From IMG/VR virus record IMGVR_UViG_3300029908_000112, positions 1 through 28,966 of that record: a DNA stretch of 28,966 bases. One strand, given 5' to 3'. Numbering within the stretch: the first letter of the stretch is position 1; every line of letters begins with the position of its first letter. The position numbers and the translations under genes are program-made. A model generated the notes under the pieces. That model was given only the letters and a program-made list of their open reading frames with translations, did no database searches and was not told the origin of the DNA. Origin of the DNA: a virus. Shown piece by piece: positions 13,777 through 20,126 of this stretch.

Positions 13777-14293
13777 CTCATGTAATATCCAAACTTTACA
13801 TGAGTTATTAATATGTAATCCTATTTCTGGTATATTGACTTGGAAAAGTCGACCAGAAATAGGACGACTTGATAAAACATGGAATACGAGATATGCAGGT
13901 AAAACTGCAGGTTGTTTGCATAAAGATGGGTATATTACTGTTAGTATTAATTCCAAAACTTATAAAGTTCATAGGGTTATATGGGCAATGACTTATGGTT
14001 ATTGGCCTATTAATGATATTGATCATAAGGATGGAAATCCATCTAATGATCGAATTGGTAATTTACGTGAGGCAACTACATTAGAAAACGGACAAAATAG
14101 AAAAATAAATTCTAATAATAAATCCGGTTATAGGGGAGTTCATTGGAATAAACCAAGTAATAAATGGATGGCAATGATTAAAGTTAAAGGAAAATGTATT
14201 CATCTTGGTTATTTTGACGATATACAAGAAGCAAGTCAATCTTATCTGACTGCAAAATCTGAACTTCATCAATTTCAACCAATACCAAGATAA
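13766..14293 (+). CDS. HNH homing endonuclease with AP2 DNA-binding domain, 175 aa
   Basis: The central HNH-type region is VHRVIWAMTYG…DIDHKDGNPSNDRIGNLREAT (His ... His ... Asn, HNH_3 form), preceded by a NUMOD-like strand region (ISGILTWKSRPE) and followed by an AP2-like fold SGYRGVHWNKPSNKWMAMI then IHLGYFDDIQEAS. This domain order is standard for free-standing phage HNH endonucleases. It starts at ATG 13766 inside the end of the previous gene (11-nt overlap) and ends 20 nt before a conserved T4-like gene, i.e. it is a mobile insertion that did not interrupt a coding frame. Confidence 0.88.
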   Translation: MSTNSCNIQTLHELLICNPISGILTWKSRPEIGRLDKTWNTRYAGKTAGCLHKDGYITVSINSKTYKVHRVIWAMTYGYWPINDIDHKDGNPSNDRIGNLREATTLENGQNRKINSNNKSGYRGVHWNKPSNKWMAMIKVKGKCIHLGYFDDIQEASQSYLTAKSELHQFQPIPR

Positions 14294-14313
14294 ATAATTA
14301 AAGGAGAAGTAGT

Positions 14314-14550
14314 TTGCCTACATACAATTTTATAAAACGAGATACAAGAGAAGTCGAAGTTCACTTTCTTAAAATTTCAGAATATGATGCATTTCTGGAA
14401 GCTAATCCACATCTCGAGGCAGGAGTATGTGGTACGCCATCCATAGGTGATCCAATTAAACTTGGAATCACAAAACCATCTGAAGGTTTCAGAGATGTAT
14501 TACGCAACATGCAAACTAAACATAGGGGGAACACGATCCGCGTTCGGTGA
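14314..14550 (+). CDS. T4-like conserved protein with MPTYxF N-terminus, 78 aa, TTG start
   Basis: The opening PTYNFIKRDTREVEVHFLKIS… then GDPIKLGITKPSEGFRDVLRN matches short T4-like phage proteins often annotated FmdB-like, although the cysteine zinc ribbon of FmdB itself is not present. The only start with a ribosome site is TTG 14314, with AAAGGAG seven bases upstream. The function is unknown. Just before the PhoH gene, with a 77-nt gap that holds no gene I trust. Confidence 0.72.
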   Translation: MPTYNFIKRDTREVEVHFLKISEYDAFLEANPHLEAGVCGTPSIGDPIKLGITKPSEGFRDVLRNMQTKHRGNTIRVR

Positions 14551-14627
14551 TCATTTCAAATTTTGTCATGTAATTGATGATCCATTAGATCATTTTCAAT
14601 CAAGAACAATAAGGAATGTAAAACAAT

Positions 14628-15419
14628 ATGTCCATTTCCAAAACTCACTACGCCAAAACCGTCAAGCATGGAAGAAAACCAAGAGGACAATCCCAAAATA
14701 ATATAGAAGAAGTATTTGAAACTGAGAAAAAAATTAAAAATGTTCTCAAAATTCATGAAATAGAGCCACTGACTGATAATCAAAGAAAAGTTTTTGATGA
14801 TTATGATGATGGAAAGAACCTTTTTCTACATGGTTTTCCGGGAACAGGTAAGTCATTTCTTTCAATTTATTTGGCGTTAGATGAAATTTTGGAAGGTGGA
14901 TCAGTTTATGATAAATTGATTATCGTTAGATCGACTGTCCCTTCAAGGGATCAAGGATTTATGCCGGGTAAGGCAGAAGAAAAAGAATCCTATTATGAAA
15001 CCCCTTATGTGGAAATTTGTCATGAATTATTTGGTCGTAGTGACGCATATCCTTTACTTAAAACTAGAGGTGTTATCCAATTTACCTCTACATCATTCCT
15101 AAGAAGCCTTACCTTAAGGAATGCAATTGTTGTTTTTGATGAAATGCAGAATGCGACAGCACAGGAATTAGGAACTTTAATAACAAGAATAGGTGAAAAT
15201 TGTAAAGTTATTTTTTGTGGTGATCTACGACAGAGTGATTTATTGAATACACGTGAAAAAACTGGTTTACCAAGTTTTATGAAGATTATAAAACAAATGA
15301 GTCTTTTTAATTTTATTGAATTTGAAGTACAGGATATTGTTCGTAGTAATCTTGTTAAACAATTTATTATAGCAAAATGTGATCTAGAGGATAAGGGAGT
15401 AATCCAACTATTTATGTGA
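14628..15419 (+). CDS. phoH: PhoH-like P-loop ATPase, 263 aa
   Basis: Walker A HGFPGTGKSFLS (residues 68-79) and Walker B VVFDEMQNAT (Asp171, Glu172), with a sensor-like VIFCGDLRQSD and an RSTVPSRDQGFMPG segment, give the SF1-like helicase domain of PhoH proteins. The length matches phage PhoH (about 250 aa), with a basic N-terminal tail. Such proteins are common in T4-like phages and are thought to act as RNA helicases or nucleases in stress or RNA metabolism. The start is ATG 14628, AGGAATG upstream. It precedes the PD-(D/E)XK nuclease gene. Confidence 0.9.
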   Translation: MSISKTHYAKTVKHGRKPRGQSQNNIEEVFETEKKIKNVLKIHEIEPLTDNQRKVFDDYDDGKNLFLHGFPGTGKSFLSIYLALDEILEGGSVYDKLIIVRSTVPSRDQGFMPGKAEEKESYYETPYVEICHELFGRSDAYPLLKTRGVIQFTSTSFLRSLTLRNAIVVFDEMQNATAQELGTLITRIGENCKVIFCGDLRQSDLLNTREKTGLPSFMKIIKQMSLFNFIEFEVQDIVRSNLVKQFIIAKCDLEDKGVIQLFM

Positions 15420-15534
15420 TATTCATCAAGGTTGGTATTTAATAAATAGTACACAAAAAAGATTAATAACTTCAAATGTTTTTAATAGATGGCACAATGA
15501 TAACTGTAAAGATAAACCAATATGTCAACTCTAA
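15403..15534 (+). pseudogene. Start-less coding-like segment, possible mobile-gene remnant
   Basis: Between the PhoH and nuclease genes, one frame is open for 43 codons and reads YLCDIHQGWYLINSTQKRLI… ending in CKDKPICQL, with no start codon in it. The C-x-x-x-G-W and following strand look like the tail of homing endonucleases such as the one at 12105. It could be a decayed endonuclease, or the old C-terminus of PhoH in a shifted frame. It overlaps the nuclease start by 13 nt. Confidence 0.3.
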
Positions 15535-16214
15535 GGGATAAAATTTTTAGAAAGGCAGATAGAACTAAATTCTTCAATCATGCCTTTCTCCCAATAGGAA
15601 ATATAACAAGTGAGGATACACCAAAAGGTAGGTTTTACACCACACCTTCTGGTGTTTTTCCGTCTGTAACAACTGTATTAGGACGGTACTTCAATAAAGA
15701 AGCATCATTGGATAAGTGGCGTCAAAAAGTTGGATATGAAAATGCAGCAAGAATTACCTATCAGGCAGGTGTACGAGGAACATCGCTACATAACATTTGT
15801 GAAAGATACCTCCGAAATGAACAAGATTACGTTGGAGGCGAGATGCCTGTTAACGAAAGCACTTTTAAGACTATCCAACCATATCTTGATGAACACGTCG
15901 GAGACATCTACGGAATTGAGTTGCCACTCTACTCCAAATTCTACAAAACAGCAGGTAGATGTGATCTCTTGGGAATATATAATGAACAACTTTCCATCGT
16001 AGATTTTAAAACTTCTTTAAAGGTGAAGAAAGAAGAATGGATTGAATCCTATTTTTGTCAGGAAACAATATATGCTTTAATGGTTGAAGAATTGTATGGT
16101 ATCAAGGTTCCACAGATAGTAACTTTAATGGCTGTTGACAACAATCCACCACAAGTATTTGTAAAAGATAAAGACCAATTTATGGAAAAAGTTTTTGAGA
16201 TTTTCCTCTTATAA
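15522..16214 (+). CDS. PD-(D/E)XK exonuclease (Cas4/RecB-like), 230 aa
   Basis: The core reads RGTSLHNICERYL (conserved His helix), then AGRCDLLGIYNEQLSIVDFKTS, where G-x-x-D…V-D-F-K-T is the catalytic PD-(D/E)xK signature (D, D-x-K), and QETIYALMVEEL as motif III with Gln. This layout is that of the phage single-strand exonuclease family related to mitochondrial MGME1/RecB nucleases. It may act in recombination-dependent replication or host DNA degradation. An ATG at 15522 with AAACCAAT upstream is used. It is the last gene before a non-coding, promoter-rich stretch. Confidence 0.85.
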   Translation: MSTLRDKIFRKADRTKFFNHAFLPIGNITSEDTPKGRFYTTPSGVFPSVTTVLGRYFNKEASLDKWRQKVGYENAARITYQAGVRGTSLHNICERYLRNEQDYVGGEMPVNESTFKTIQPYLDEHVGDIYGIELPLYSKFYKTAGRCDLLGIYNEQLSIVDFKTSLKVKKEEWIESYFCQETIYALMVEELYGIKVPQIVTLMAVDNNPPQVFVKDKDQFMEKVFEIFLL

Positions 16215-16219
16215 TATGC

Positions 16220-16248
16220 TTGACTACTTAAGGGAATGTACCTATAGT
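16220..16248 (+). promoter_or_regulatory. Sigma70-like promoter (TTGACT-17-TATAGT)
   Basis: -35 TTGACT (16220-16225), 17-nt spacer beginning with ACTTAAG, -10 TATAGT. Just downstream lies a near palindrome GGAATACGTATTTCC (perfect core AATACGTATT, 16265-16274) that could be an operator. Confidence 0.65.
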
Positions 16249-16426
16249 GATTTTCAGATGACGGAATACGTATTTCCCGATACTAGCATTGGATGATTGA
16301 ATCATGATAGATTACCAAAAAAATATAACCACACAGTAGATTTACCCATTATATGGTTGACTATAACCCGAATAAGTCTTAAATAAGGTTCAGTTGGCGA
16401 ACTGATCTAATTCGTTGGGGGTTAAT
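16249..16426. other. Non-coding leader region between nuclease and zincin genes
   Basis: No gene is seen in about 180 nt. It holds the palindrome at 16263-16276, a small inverted repeat ATGATT-G-AATCAT (16293-16305), a second promoter (16357-16385) and a hairpin TCAGTT-GGCG-AACTGA (16390-16405) next to the second start site and 11-15 nt upstream of the GGGGG ribosome site of the zincin gene. The arrangement suggests regulated expression. Confidence 0.5.
16357..16385 (+). promoter_or_regulatory. Sigma70-like promoter (TTGACT-17-TAAATA)
   Basis: -35 TTGACT (16357-16362), 17-nt spacer, -10 TAAATA (16380-16385). Tandem to the promoter at 16220, and placed to drive the HExxH gene. Confidence 0.5.
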
Positions 16427-16903
16427 ATGTGTGAGTCGAGTATCACTGGAAAACCGAATCGTATTACTATTCTTGAGACGAAGAAATGCCTAGATTGGTA
16501 TCTAGGTTTGTTGTTGCCGGATCTTAATACACTTGTCCATGTTGATGTGGTTTTTAGACCGTATCTGAAAAGAACGTATGGTACAGAAGCACAGGTAAGG
16601 TCTACTGACCATTGTGAGTCACCACGGGATTTTACCCTTGTTCTCGACAATTGTATGTCTCGTATCAAGACTCTGAAAAGTATAGCGCATGAATGCGTTC
16701 ATATTAAACAACTTGCTATCAATGAGCTTAGTTGTGGTAGTGAAGATGGGGATAATATTTGGTGGTTTGGTAAGGCGGTAGATCCAGATCTGGATTATTG
16801 GTTTACACCACATGAAATTGAAGCTATGGGTATGGAAGTTGGTCTGTACAAAAAGTATATGGAAATGATTCGGAGGGAAAAAATAAATCTAAAAAGAGTT
16901 TGA
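16427..16903 (+). CDS. Zincin-type metalloprotease-like protein, 158 aa
   Basis: The motif SIAHECVHIKQL (His88, Glu89, His92) is a clear HExxH zinc site on a helix, and PHEIEAMGMEVG downstream could supply the third ligand (Glu130 or Glu132), as in SprT-like and other gluzincin-type domains. It lacks a signal peptide and membrane segment, so it is cytoplasmic. ATG 16427 has GGGGGTT upstream, better than a TTG twelve bases earlier. It follows two tandem promoters. The gene is 158 aa, about one domain. The substrate is unknown; a role in cleaving a host protein is conceivable. Confidence 0.65.
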   Translation: MCESSITGKPNRITILETKKCLDWYLGLLLPDLNTLVHVDVVFRPYLKRTYGTEAQVRSTDHCESPRDFTLVLDNCMSRIKTLKSIAHECVHIKQLAINELSCGSEDGDNIWWFGKAVDPDLDYWFTPHEIEAMGMEVGLYKKYMEMIRREKINLKRV

Positions 16904-16928
16904 CTTATAACGGTGACTGGGTTACTAT
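16900..16928 (+). promoter_or_regulatory. Sigma70-like promoter (TTGACT-17-TACTAT)
   Basis: -35 TTGACT (16900-16905) overlaps the stop of the zincin gene, with a 17-nt spacer and -10 TACTAT (16923-16928). Confidence 0.5.
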
Positions 16929-17070
16929 AACAATGTTCCTAAAGAGATATAAAGGGGAGGAACGAGGAGCAGAAACGTAACAGATACCTGTAAATGGAAT
17001 TGAAACTTTATTATGAAAAATAAAGAAAGGATTATCCTATCCTGACTTATCATGAGCGGAGTTAAACATT
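16929..17070 (+). other. Structured 5' leader of the 67-aa gene
   Basis: No gene seen. The leader contains GTTCCT/AGGAAC (16935-16940 with 16958-16963), an outer GTTAC/GTAAC pair, and AGGAT-T-ATCCT near 17028. Loop bases ATAAAG (16949-16954) could pair with CTTTAT (17006-17011), a possible long-range pseudoknot. The pairing is weak evidence for a regulated leader or small RNA. Confidence 0.35.
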
Positions 17071-17274
17071 ATGAACACCGAAAACAACCCTACTGTGCGT
17101 TTGTCTAAAGTTCAGCGGAATATTTCGGAACTATTGGGTATCGAAATCGTAAGACCATCTGATGACTTTTGGTCTGCATCGAAACGGTTTGATAAGAAAA
17201 TAATCAATCCATCCGTTTCGAGAAAGTCTCTAGGCAAAACTGATAAGAGAGTGCGCAGAATCGTTGTCAGGTAA
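17071..17274 (+). CDS. Small basic hypothetical protein, 67 aa
   Basis: ATG 17071 with AGCGGAGTT upstream. A highly basic protein (…KRFDKKIINPSVSRKSLGK…DKRVRRIVVR) with a helical start (VQRNISELLGIEIV). The charge suggests binding to nucleic acid. It ends 35 nt before a strong terminator, so it forms a single-gene unit with its own promoter at 16900. No family recognised. Confidence 0.6.
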   Translation: MNTENNPTVRLSKVQRNISELLGIEIVRPSDDFWSASKRFDKKIINPSVSRKSLGKTDKRVRRIVVR

Positions 17275-17308
17275 AAGGATATTAAAACGATCTGGTTGAA
17301 AGCCATCT

Positions 17309-17345
17309 AAAAGGCCGAATCTGGGAAAGATTCGGCCTTTTCTTT
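17309..17345 (+). terminator. Intrinsic terminator
   Basis: A perfect 14-bp stem, AAAAGGCCGAATCT with AGATTCGGCCTTTT, loop GGGAA, then CTTT. Bidirectional by symmetry (A4 and T4 ends). Confidence 0.9.
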
Positions 17346-17365
17346 ATCAAACGATGAAATAATCG

Positions 17366-17393
17366 TTGACGTTTTAACAGAATCCTATATAAT
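17366..17393 (+). promoter_or_regulatory. Strong sigma70-like promoter (TTGACG-16-TATAAT)
   Basis: -35 TTGACG (17366-17371), 16-nt spacer, perfect -10 TATAAT (17388-17393). A GAGC/GCTC hairpin (17402-17415) would sit at the very 5' end of the transcript. It drives the DUF932 gene. Confidence 0.8.
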
Positions 17394-17441
17394 AAAAATA
17401 TGAGCTAACGCGCTCGCGGTGAAATTTAAGGAGTTGATTAT

Positions 17442-18377
17442 ATGCATGAAGTTGAAACGATGGCCTACAATATGATTGAAACCCCTTGGCATGGTCTTGG
17501 TAAGGCTGTTCCCGGAGATTTGACTCCCCAACAGATGCTGGAAGCTGCACAGTTGGATTGGACTGTTCATAAGATTCCTGCATTTGTTACCATTGAAGGC
17601 AAGCAGGTTTCATTAGGTAAGTCGGCACTCGTTAGGTCGAGTGATAGCTCCATCCTTGACGTTGTGTCCGAGGATTGGAATCCGACGCAGAACATTGAAG
17701 CCTTTGAGTTTTTCAATGACTTTATCTCTGCGGGCGATATGAATATGGAAACTGCCGGTTCGCTTCATAATGGTAAAATTGTGTGGGCACTGGCAAGGGT
17801 GAACGAAGAGTTTACCATTTTCGGTGGAGATAAAGTGGAAGCCTATTTGCTTTTCACGAATCCCCATAAGTTCGGTCAGTCAATCGATATCCGGTTTACG
17901 CCGACTCGTGTGGTGTGTAACAACACTTTGACCCTTGCTTTGAACAGCAGGTCGGCTTCACAGGTTCGTGTAACTCATCGGGCCAAGTTTGATGGTGACA
18001 AGGTGAAGGAAGTTCTTGGAGTTTCCCACAAGAAACTCGAAGCCTACAAGGAAACCGCTGCTTTTCTTGGTCGCAAGCGTTACAATGGGCAGAGCATTGT
18101 TGATTACTTTAATCAGATTTTCCCGGTTGCTGGTGAAGCCAAGAACAAGGAAGTTTCCAAGAACGCCAAGCGCGCTCTTGAACTTGTTGATACGCAGCCG
18201 GGTTCGCAGTATGTGCCGGGGACTTTCTGGCAGGCTCTTAATGCCGTGACTTATATCACGAATCATGAGCTTGGACGGTCTGCTGACAACCGCGTTGCTT
18301 CCCTTTGGTATGGTCCTTCCAAGGATTTGAATGCAAAGGCTCTTGCCCTTGCCGTTGAATTTGCGGATGCGGTTTGA
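17442..18377 (+). CDS. DUF932 family protein, 311 aa
   Basis: The start MHEVETMAYNMIETPWHGLG is the hallmark of the phage/plasmid DUF932 (TIGR03299-type) family, with the following ALVRSSDSSILDVV, RVVCNNTLTLAL and the C-terminal ITNHELGRSADNRVASLWYG blocks also typical. Length fits. It is on a strong own promoter and has AAGGAG ahead of the ATG. The codon use is richer in G/C than most neighbours, hinting at a different recent origin. The role is unknown, though it is common on mobile elements. A stem-loop lies just downstream, inside the next gene. Confidence 0.9.
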   Translation: MHEVETMAYNMIETPWHGLGKAVPGDLTPQQMLEAAQLDWTVHKIPAFVTIEGKQVSLGKSALVRSSDSSILDVVSEDWNPTQNIEAFEFFNDFISAGDMNMETAGSLHNGKIVWALARVNEEFTIFGGDKVEAYLLFTNPHKFGQSIDIRFTPTRVVCNNTLTLALNSRSASQVRVTHRAKFDGDKVKEVLGVSHKKLEAYKETAAFLGRKRYNGQSIVDYFNQIFPVAGEAKNKEVSKNAKRALELVDTQPGSQYVPGTFWQALNAVTYITNHELGRSADNRVASLWYGPSKDLNAKALALAVEFADAV

Positions 18378-18571
18378 TGTCCAATCATAATGATGATGGC
18401 AGTGTCCAAAAATGTGGACACTGCCATTTCTGGAAGAGTTTTTCTTCACATCAGGGTGAATGTAAGCGTTATCCTCCAAGAAGGACTAATAATGACACTT
18501 CTTCATCATTCCCGGAAACATATATTATGGAATGGTGTGGTGAATACAAGAAAGACGACTCTAAAAAATAG
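18377..18571 (+). CDS. Small Cys-rich probable zinc-binding protein, 64 aa
   Basis: ATG 18377 overlaps the DUF932 stop (TGATG). Cysteines occur as CGHCHFW, then GECKRYPPR and WCGEYK, a CxxC…C…C pattern that many short bacterial and phage proteins share and that probably binds one zinc ion. A strong stem-loop (18396-18427) lies in its first codons and could reduce its translation. It forms one operon with DUF932 and the winged-helix gene that follows. Confidence 0.72.
   Translation: MSNHNDDGSVQKCGHCHFWKSFSSHQGECKRYPPRRTNNDTSSSFPETYIMEWCGEYKKDDSKK
18396..18427 (+). other. Perfect 13-bp hairpin inside the start of a coding gene
   Basis: ATGGCAGTGTCCA pairs with TGGACACTGCCAT around a 6-nt loop. 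It could act as a partial terminator after the DUF932 gene or as a translation brake; the bases after it (TTCTGG) are not a U tract. Confidence 0.6.
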
Positions 18572-18584
18572 AAGGAGTATCTTG

Positions 18585-18998
18585 ATGCGATTTGCTATTA
18601 AAGTGACTGTTGACCAGTCTGAGCTTGGAAGTCTGTTAGCAGACTTGCAGAGGAATCCAACCATTAACTTTTCCGAATTGGAAATTCATCCAATAGAAGA
18701 AATGACACTAACTAACATGAAGGAGTTTATGTTTGCTTCTCATCCACAGAAGGATGATTCCACACCATCCATACAAAAGAAAATACGAAGTCCAATAATT
18801 CGAAAAGACGGGAGTTTGACTGCTAGGCAACATATATTAACTAGCCTAGAACAAGGTCCAAAGGAATTCAGATCTCTTAAAGAGATCCTAAATAACAGAG
18901 GATTTAGTGGAAGTGGTGTTGGTTCTCTTTTAAAAAAGCTACATGAACGTAAGGAAATTGAACGAGTAAAACCGGGAATATGGAAACTTGCAAAATAA
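18585..18998 (+). CDS. Winged-helix DNA-binding protein, 137 aa
   Basis: The start is ATG 18585, chosen because GAAGGAG lies seven bases upstream. The C-terminal half (RQHILTSLEQGPKEFRSLKE… then GVGSLLKKLHERKEIERVKPG) has the helix-turn-helix plus wing layout of a winged-helix domain, similar to small MarR/ArsR-like or phage replication-control proteins. The N-terminal half is a strand-helix domain (MRFAIKVTVDQSELGSLL). Possibly a transcription regulator of the surrounding accessory genes. It is 12 nt upstream of the Xre-type HTH gene. Confidence 0.7.
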   Translation: MRFAIKVTVDQSELGSLLADLQRNPTINFSELEIHPIEEMTLTNMKEFMFASHPQKDDSTPSIQKKIRSPIIRKDGSLTARQHILTSLEQGPKEFRSLKEILNNRGFSGSGVGSLLKKLHERKEIERVKPGIWKLAK

Positions 18999-19010
18999 GG
19001 AGTTTCCGTT

Positions 19011-19265
19011 ATGGCTATCTTTTATCGAACCTACAATTTCGTGGATAAAGATCCCGTCATTGATATTCTTCGTACAGCATGGGAAGATAGTGGTCTAACT
19101 CTAGATGATGTCGCTAAGTTATCAGGTGTATCAGCCTCAACTTTGTATAATTGGTTTCATGGTAATACCAAGAGACCGCAATATGCAACGGTTATGGCAG
19201 TAGGTCGTGCACTTGGTGGAGATTTCAGATGGATTAAGAAAAGAAAGCTTGAAAAAGCCGCATAA
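19011..19265 (+). CDS. Xre-type helix-turn-helix protein, 84 aa
   Basis: A single HTH_3 domain: SGLTLDDVAKLSGVSASTLYNWFHG gives helices 2 and 3 (VAKLSGVSASTLYNW), followed by VMAVGRALGG. Length fits a small Cro/C1-like regulator. RBS AAGGAG lies upstream of ATG 19011. Just after its stop lies a perfect 17-bp inverted repeat around a promoter, a natural candidate operator for this protein. Confidence 0.85.
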   Translation: MAIFYRTYNFVDKDPVIDILRTAWEDSGLTLDDVAKLSGVSASTLYNWFHGNTKRPQYATVMAVGRALGGDFRWIKKRKLEKAA

Positions 19266-19275
19266 AAAGTAAAAT

Positions 19276-19325
19276 ATCGGTTGACTTTGATTGAGAATAG
19301 CGTAAAATAATCAAAGTCAACCGAT
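19276..19325 (+). promoter_or_regulatory. Promoter inside a perfect 17-bp inverted repeat
   Basis: ATCGGTTGACTTTGATT (19276-19292) and its exact reverse complement (19309-19325) are separated by 16 nt. The left arm holds a -35 TTGACT (19281-19286); with a 16-nt spacer the loop carries -10 TAAAAT (19303-19308). Transcripts from upstream would form a long hairpin here; transcripts starting here begin in the right arm. It could be both an operator for the HTH protein just upstream and a transcript separator. Confidence 0.7.
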
Positions 19326-19332
19326 TAACTTA

Positions 19333-19340
19333 TATAAATA
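19333..19340 (+). promoter_or_regulatory. T4-type late promoter octamer TATAAATA
   Basis: An exact octamer right after the inverted repeat and 28 nt before the next gene, suggesting early/late switching from one gap. Confidence 0.55.
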
Positions 19341-19367
19341 AGAAGAAAAACAAAGGATTAAATTAAT

Positions 19368-19628
19368 ATGTCAAACGTAATTAAAACAGTTGTAACTGAT
19401 GTTGAAAATTTTGTTAAAGGTCTTGAAACCAAGGTTGAGAAGCTTTTTGGTGGTGTAAAAGCAGCAGTTGAAGCAAAGGTTGAAGCAAAGGTTGAAGCTG
19501 TTCCAGTAGTTGCAAAGACTCTTACTGCAGTTAATACTGCTGCAGTTTCTACGGCAACAAGTGGTGTATCAACCGCTGTAGGCGCAGTTGCTAATGTTGA
19601 GACAACTGTACAAAATATCGTAAAGTAA
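19368..19628 (+). CDS. Ala/Val-rich amphipathic-helix protein, 86 aa
   Basis: Composition is almost only A, V, T, K, E and G. The core has repeats (VEAKVEAKVEAVPVV, encoded by a tandem 12-bp repeat near 19469-19497) and later TAVNTAAVSTATSGVSTAVGAVANVET. The start MSNVIKTVVTDVENFVKGLETKVEKL is an amphipathic helix. This looks like a phasin- or apolipoprotein-like surface-binding helix bundle, or a virion-associated protein. No known domain was recognised. It is led by the late octamer, so it may be made late and be structural. Confidence 0.7.
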   Translation: MSNVIKTVVTDVENFVKGLETKVEKLFGGVKAAVEAKVEAKVEAVPVVAKTLTAVNTAAVSTATSGVSTAVGAVANVETTVQNIVK

Positions 19629-19635
19629 AAGTTTT

Positions 19636-19710
19636 TGCGGGATAGTCTTCTGGTTGACGACATCGGTCTCATAAGCCGACTAGGTGGGTTCGATTCTCAC
19701 TCCGCAACCA
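19636..19710 (+). tRNA. tRNA-Met (CAT)
   Basis: The anticodon arm TCGGT-CTCATAA-GCCGA gives CAT with U33. T arm GTGGG-TTCGATT-CTCAC, acceptor about six pairs (TGCGGG with TCCGCA), discriminator A and encoded CCA. The acceptor is one pair short or shifted by one, so the exact 5' end is uncertain. It could be elongator Met or, if modified, Ile (CAU). Confidence 0.82.
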
Positions 19711-19716
19711 AACAAC

Positions 19717-19792
19717 GCGACAGTCTTCTAATGGCTAGGAAAGCAGACCTTCACTCTGCAGAATATCGGTTCGAGTCCGTTCTGTCGCACCA
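19717..19792 (+). tRNA. tRNA-Glu (TTC) with C33
   Basis: Full 76-nt cloverleaf: acceptor GCGACAG/CTGTCGC, anticodon stem GCAGA/TCTGC, loop CCTTCAC, T arm with TTCGAGT, discriminator A and CCA. Counting the 7-nt loop puts C, not U, at position 33 (19749). Confidence 0.9.
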
Positions 19793-19793
19793 T

Positions 19794-19872
19794 TCGGAAA
19801 TGTAGGACTCATAGCCTACCTCTTGACTTTCGTGGGAGAGTCGTAGAGTCGTCTAAGGAAGTAGGACGCCGA
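19794..19872 (+). ncRNA. Structured intergenic RNA with three hairpins
   Basis: After tRNA-Glu, a closing TCGG/CCGA pair can enclose three hairpins: GTAGG/CCTAC (19802-19819), GACT/AGTC (19825-19842) and CGTC/GACG (19850-19868), a cloverleaf-like plan without T-arm consensus. The first loop, ACTCATAG, resembles an anticodon loop with CAT. It may be a decayed tRNA or a separate small RNA; stems are short. Confidence 0.35.
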
Positions 19873-19882
19873 TATTATTATA

Positions 19883-19890
19883 TATAAATA
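19883..19890 (+). promoter_or_regulatory. T4-type late promoter octamer TATAAATA
   Basis: An exact octamer 16 nt upstream of the 37-aa gene. Confidence 0.5.
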
Positions 19891-19905
19891 TATAGGATGT
19901 TTAAA

Positions 19906-20019
19906 ATGGCAAAGAAAAAGGTATCTAAATCATTGACTAAGAACCAGAGATTGGCACTTAGAAATGAACTTACTGAACGTGATCGTGCCACTAAGGTAGT
20001 AAAAGAACGAAAGAATTAA
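19906..20019 (+). CDS. Small basic peptide, 37 aa
   Basis: ATG 19906 has AGGATG nine bases upstream. The product MAKKKVSKSLTKNQRLALRN then ELTERDRATKVVKERKN is strongly basic, predicted all helical with no hydrophobic stretch. Possibly a nucleic-acid-binding peptide. It follows the late octamer and precedes a structured RNA. Too short for a family assignment. Confidence 0.6.
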   Translation: MAKKKVSKSLTKNQRLALRNELTERDRATKVVKERKN

Positions 20020-20041
20020 AGAGTATCGCACGCTAGTATTA

Positions 20042-20121
20042 AAATGTCCGCCTAGAGAATATGGTTGCAAACATACTAGGTCGTTTCTTGGATAAGCTTG
20101 AAAAAGCAAAGCGGGACATTT
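20042..20121 (+). ncRNA. Structured RNA closed by an 8-bp stem
   Basis: AAATGTCC (20042-20049) pairs perfectly with GGACATTT (20114-20121). Inside, CCTAG/CTAGG (20051-20055 with 20076-20080) plus TATG/CATA form one branch and GCTT/AAGC (20096-20107) another, a three-way junction. No tRNA features. It is likely a small RNA or a processed leader. Confidence 0.5.
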
Positions 20122-20126
20122 ATTTT

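Noticed and set aside
14447-14701. An 84-codon plus-strand frame between the MPTY protein and PhoH
   Set aside because: It overlaps two convincing genes in another frame, and has no ribosome site and an unusual composition.
19821-19850. A promoter starting with TTGACT at 19824 in the tRNA island
   Set aside because: No acceptable -10 lies 15-19 nt downstream and the bases take part in a hairpin.
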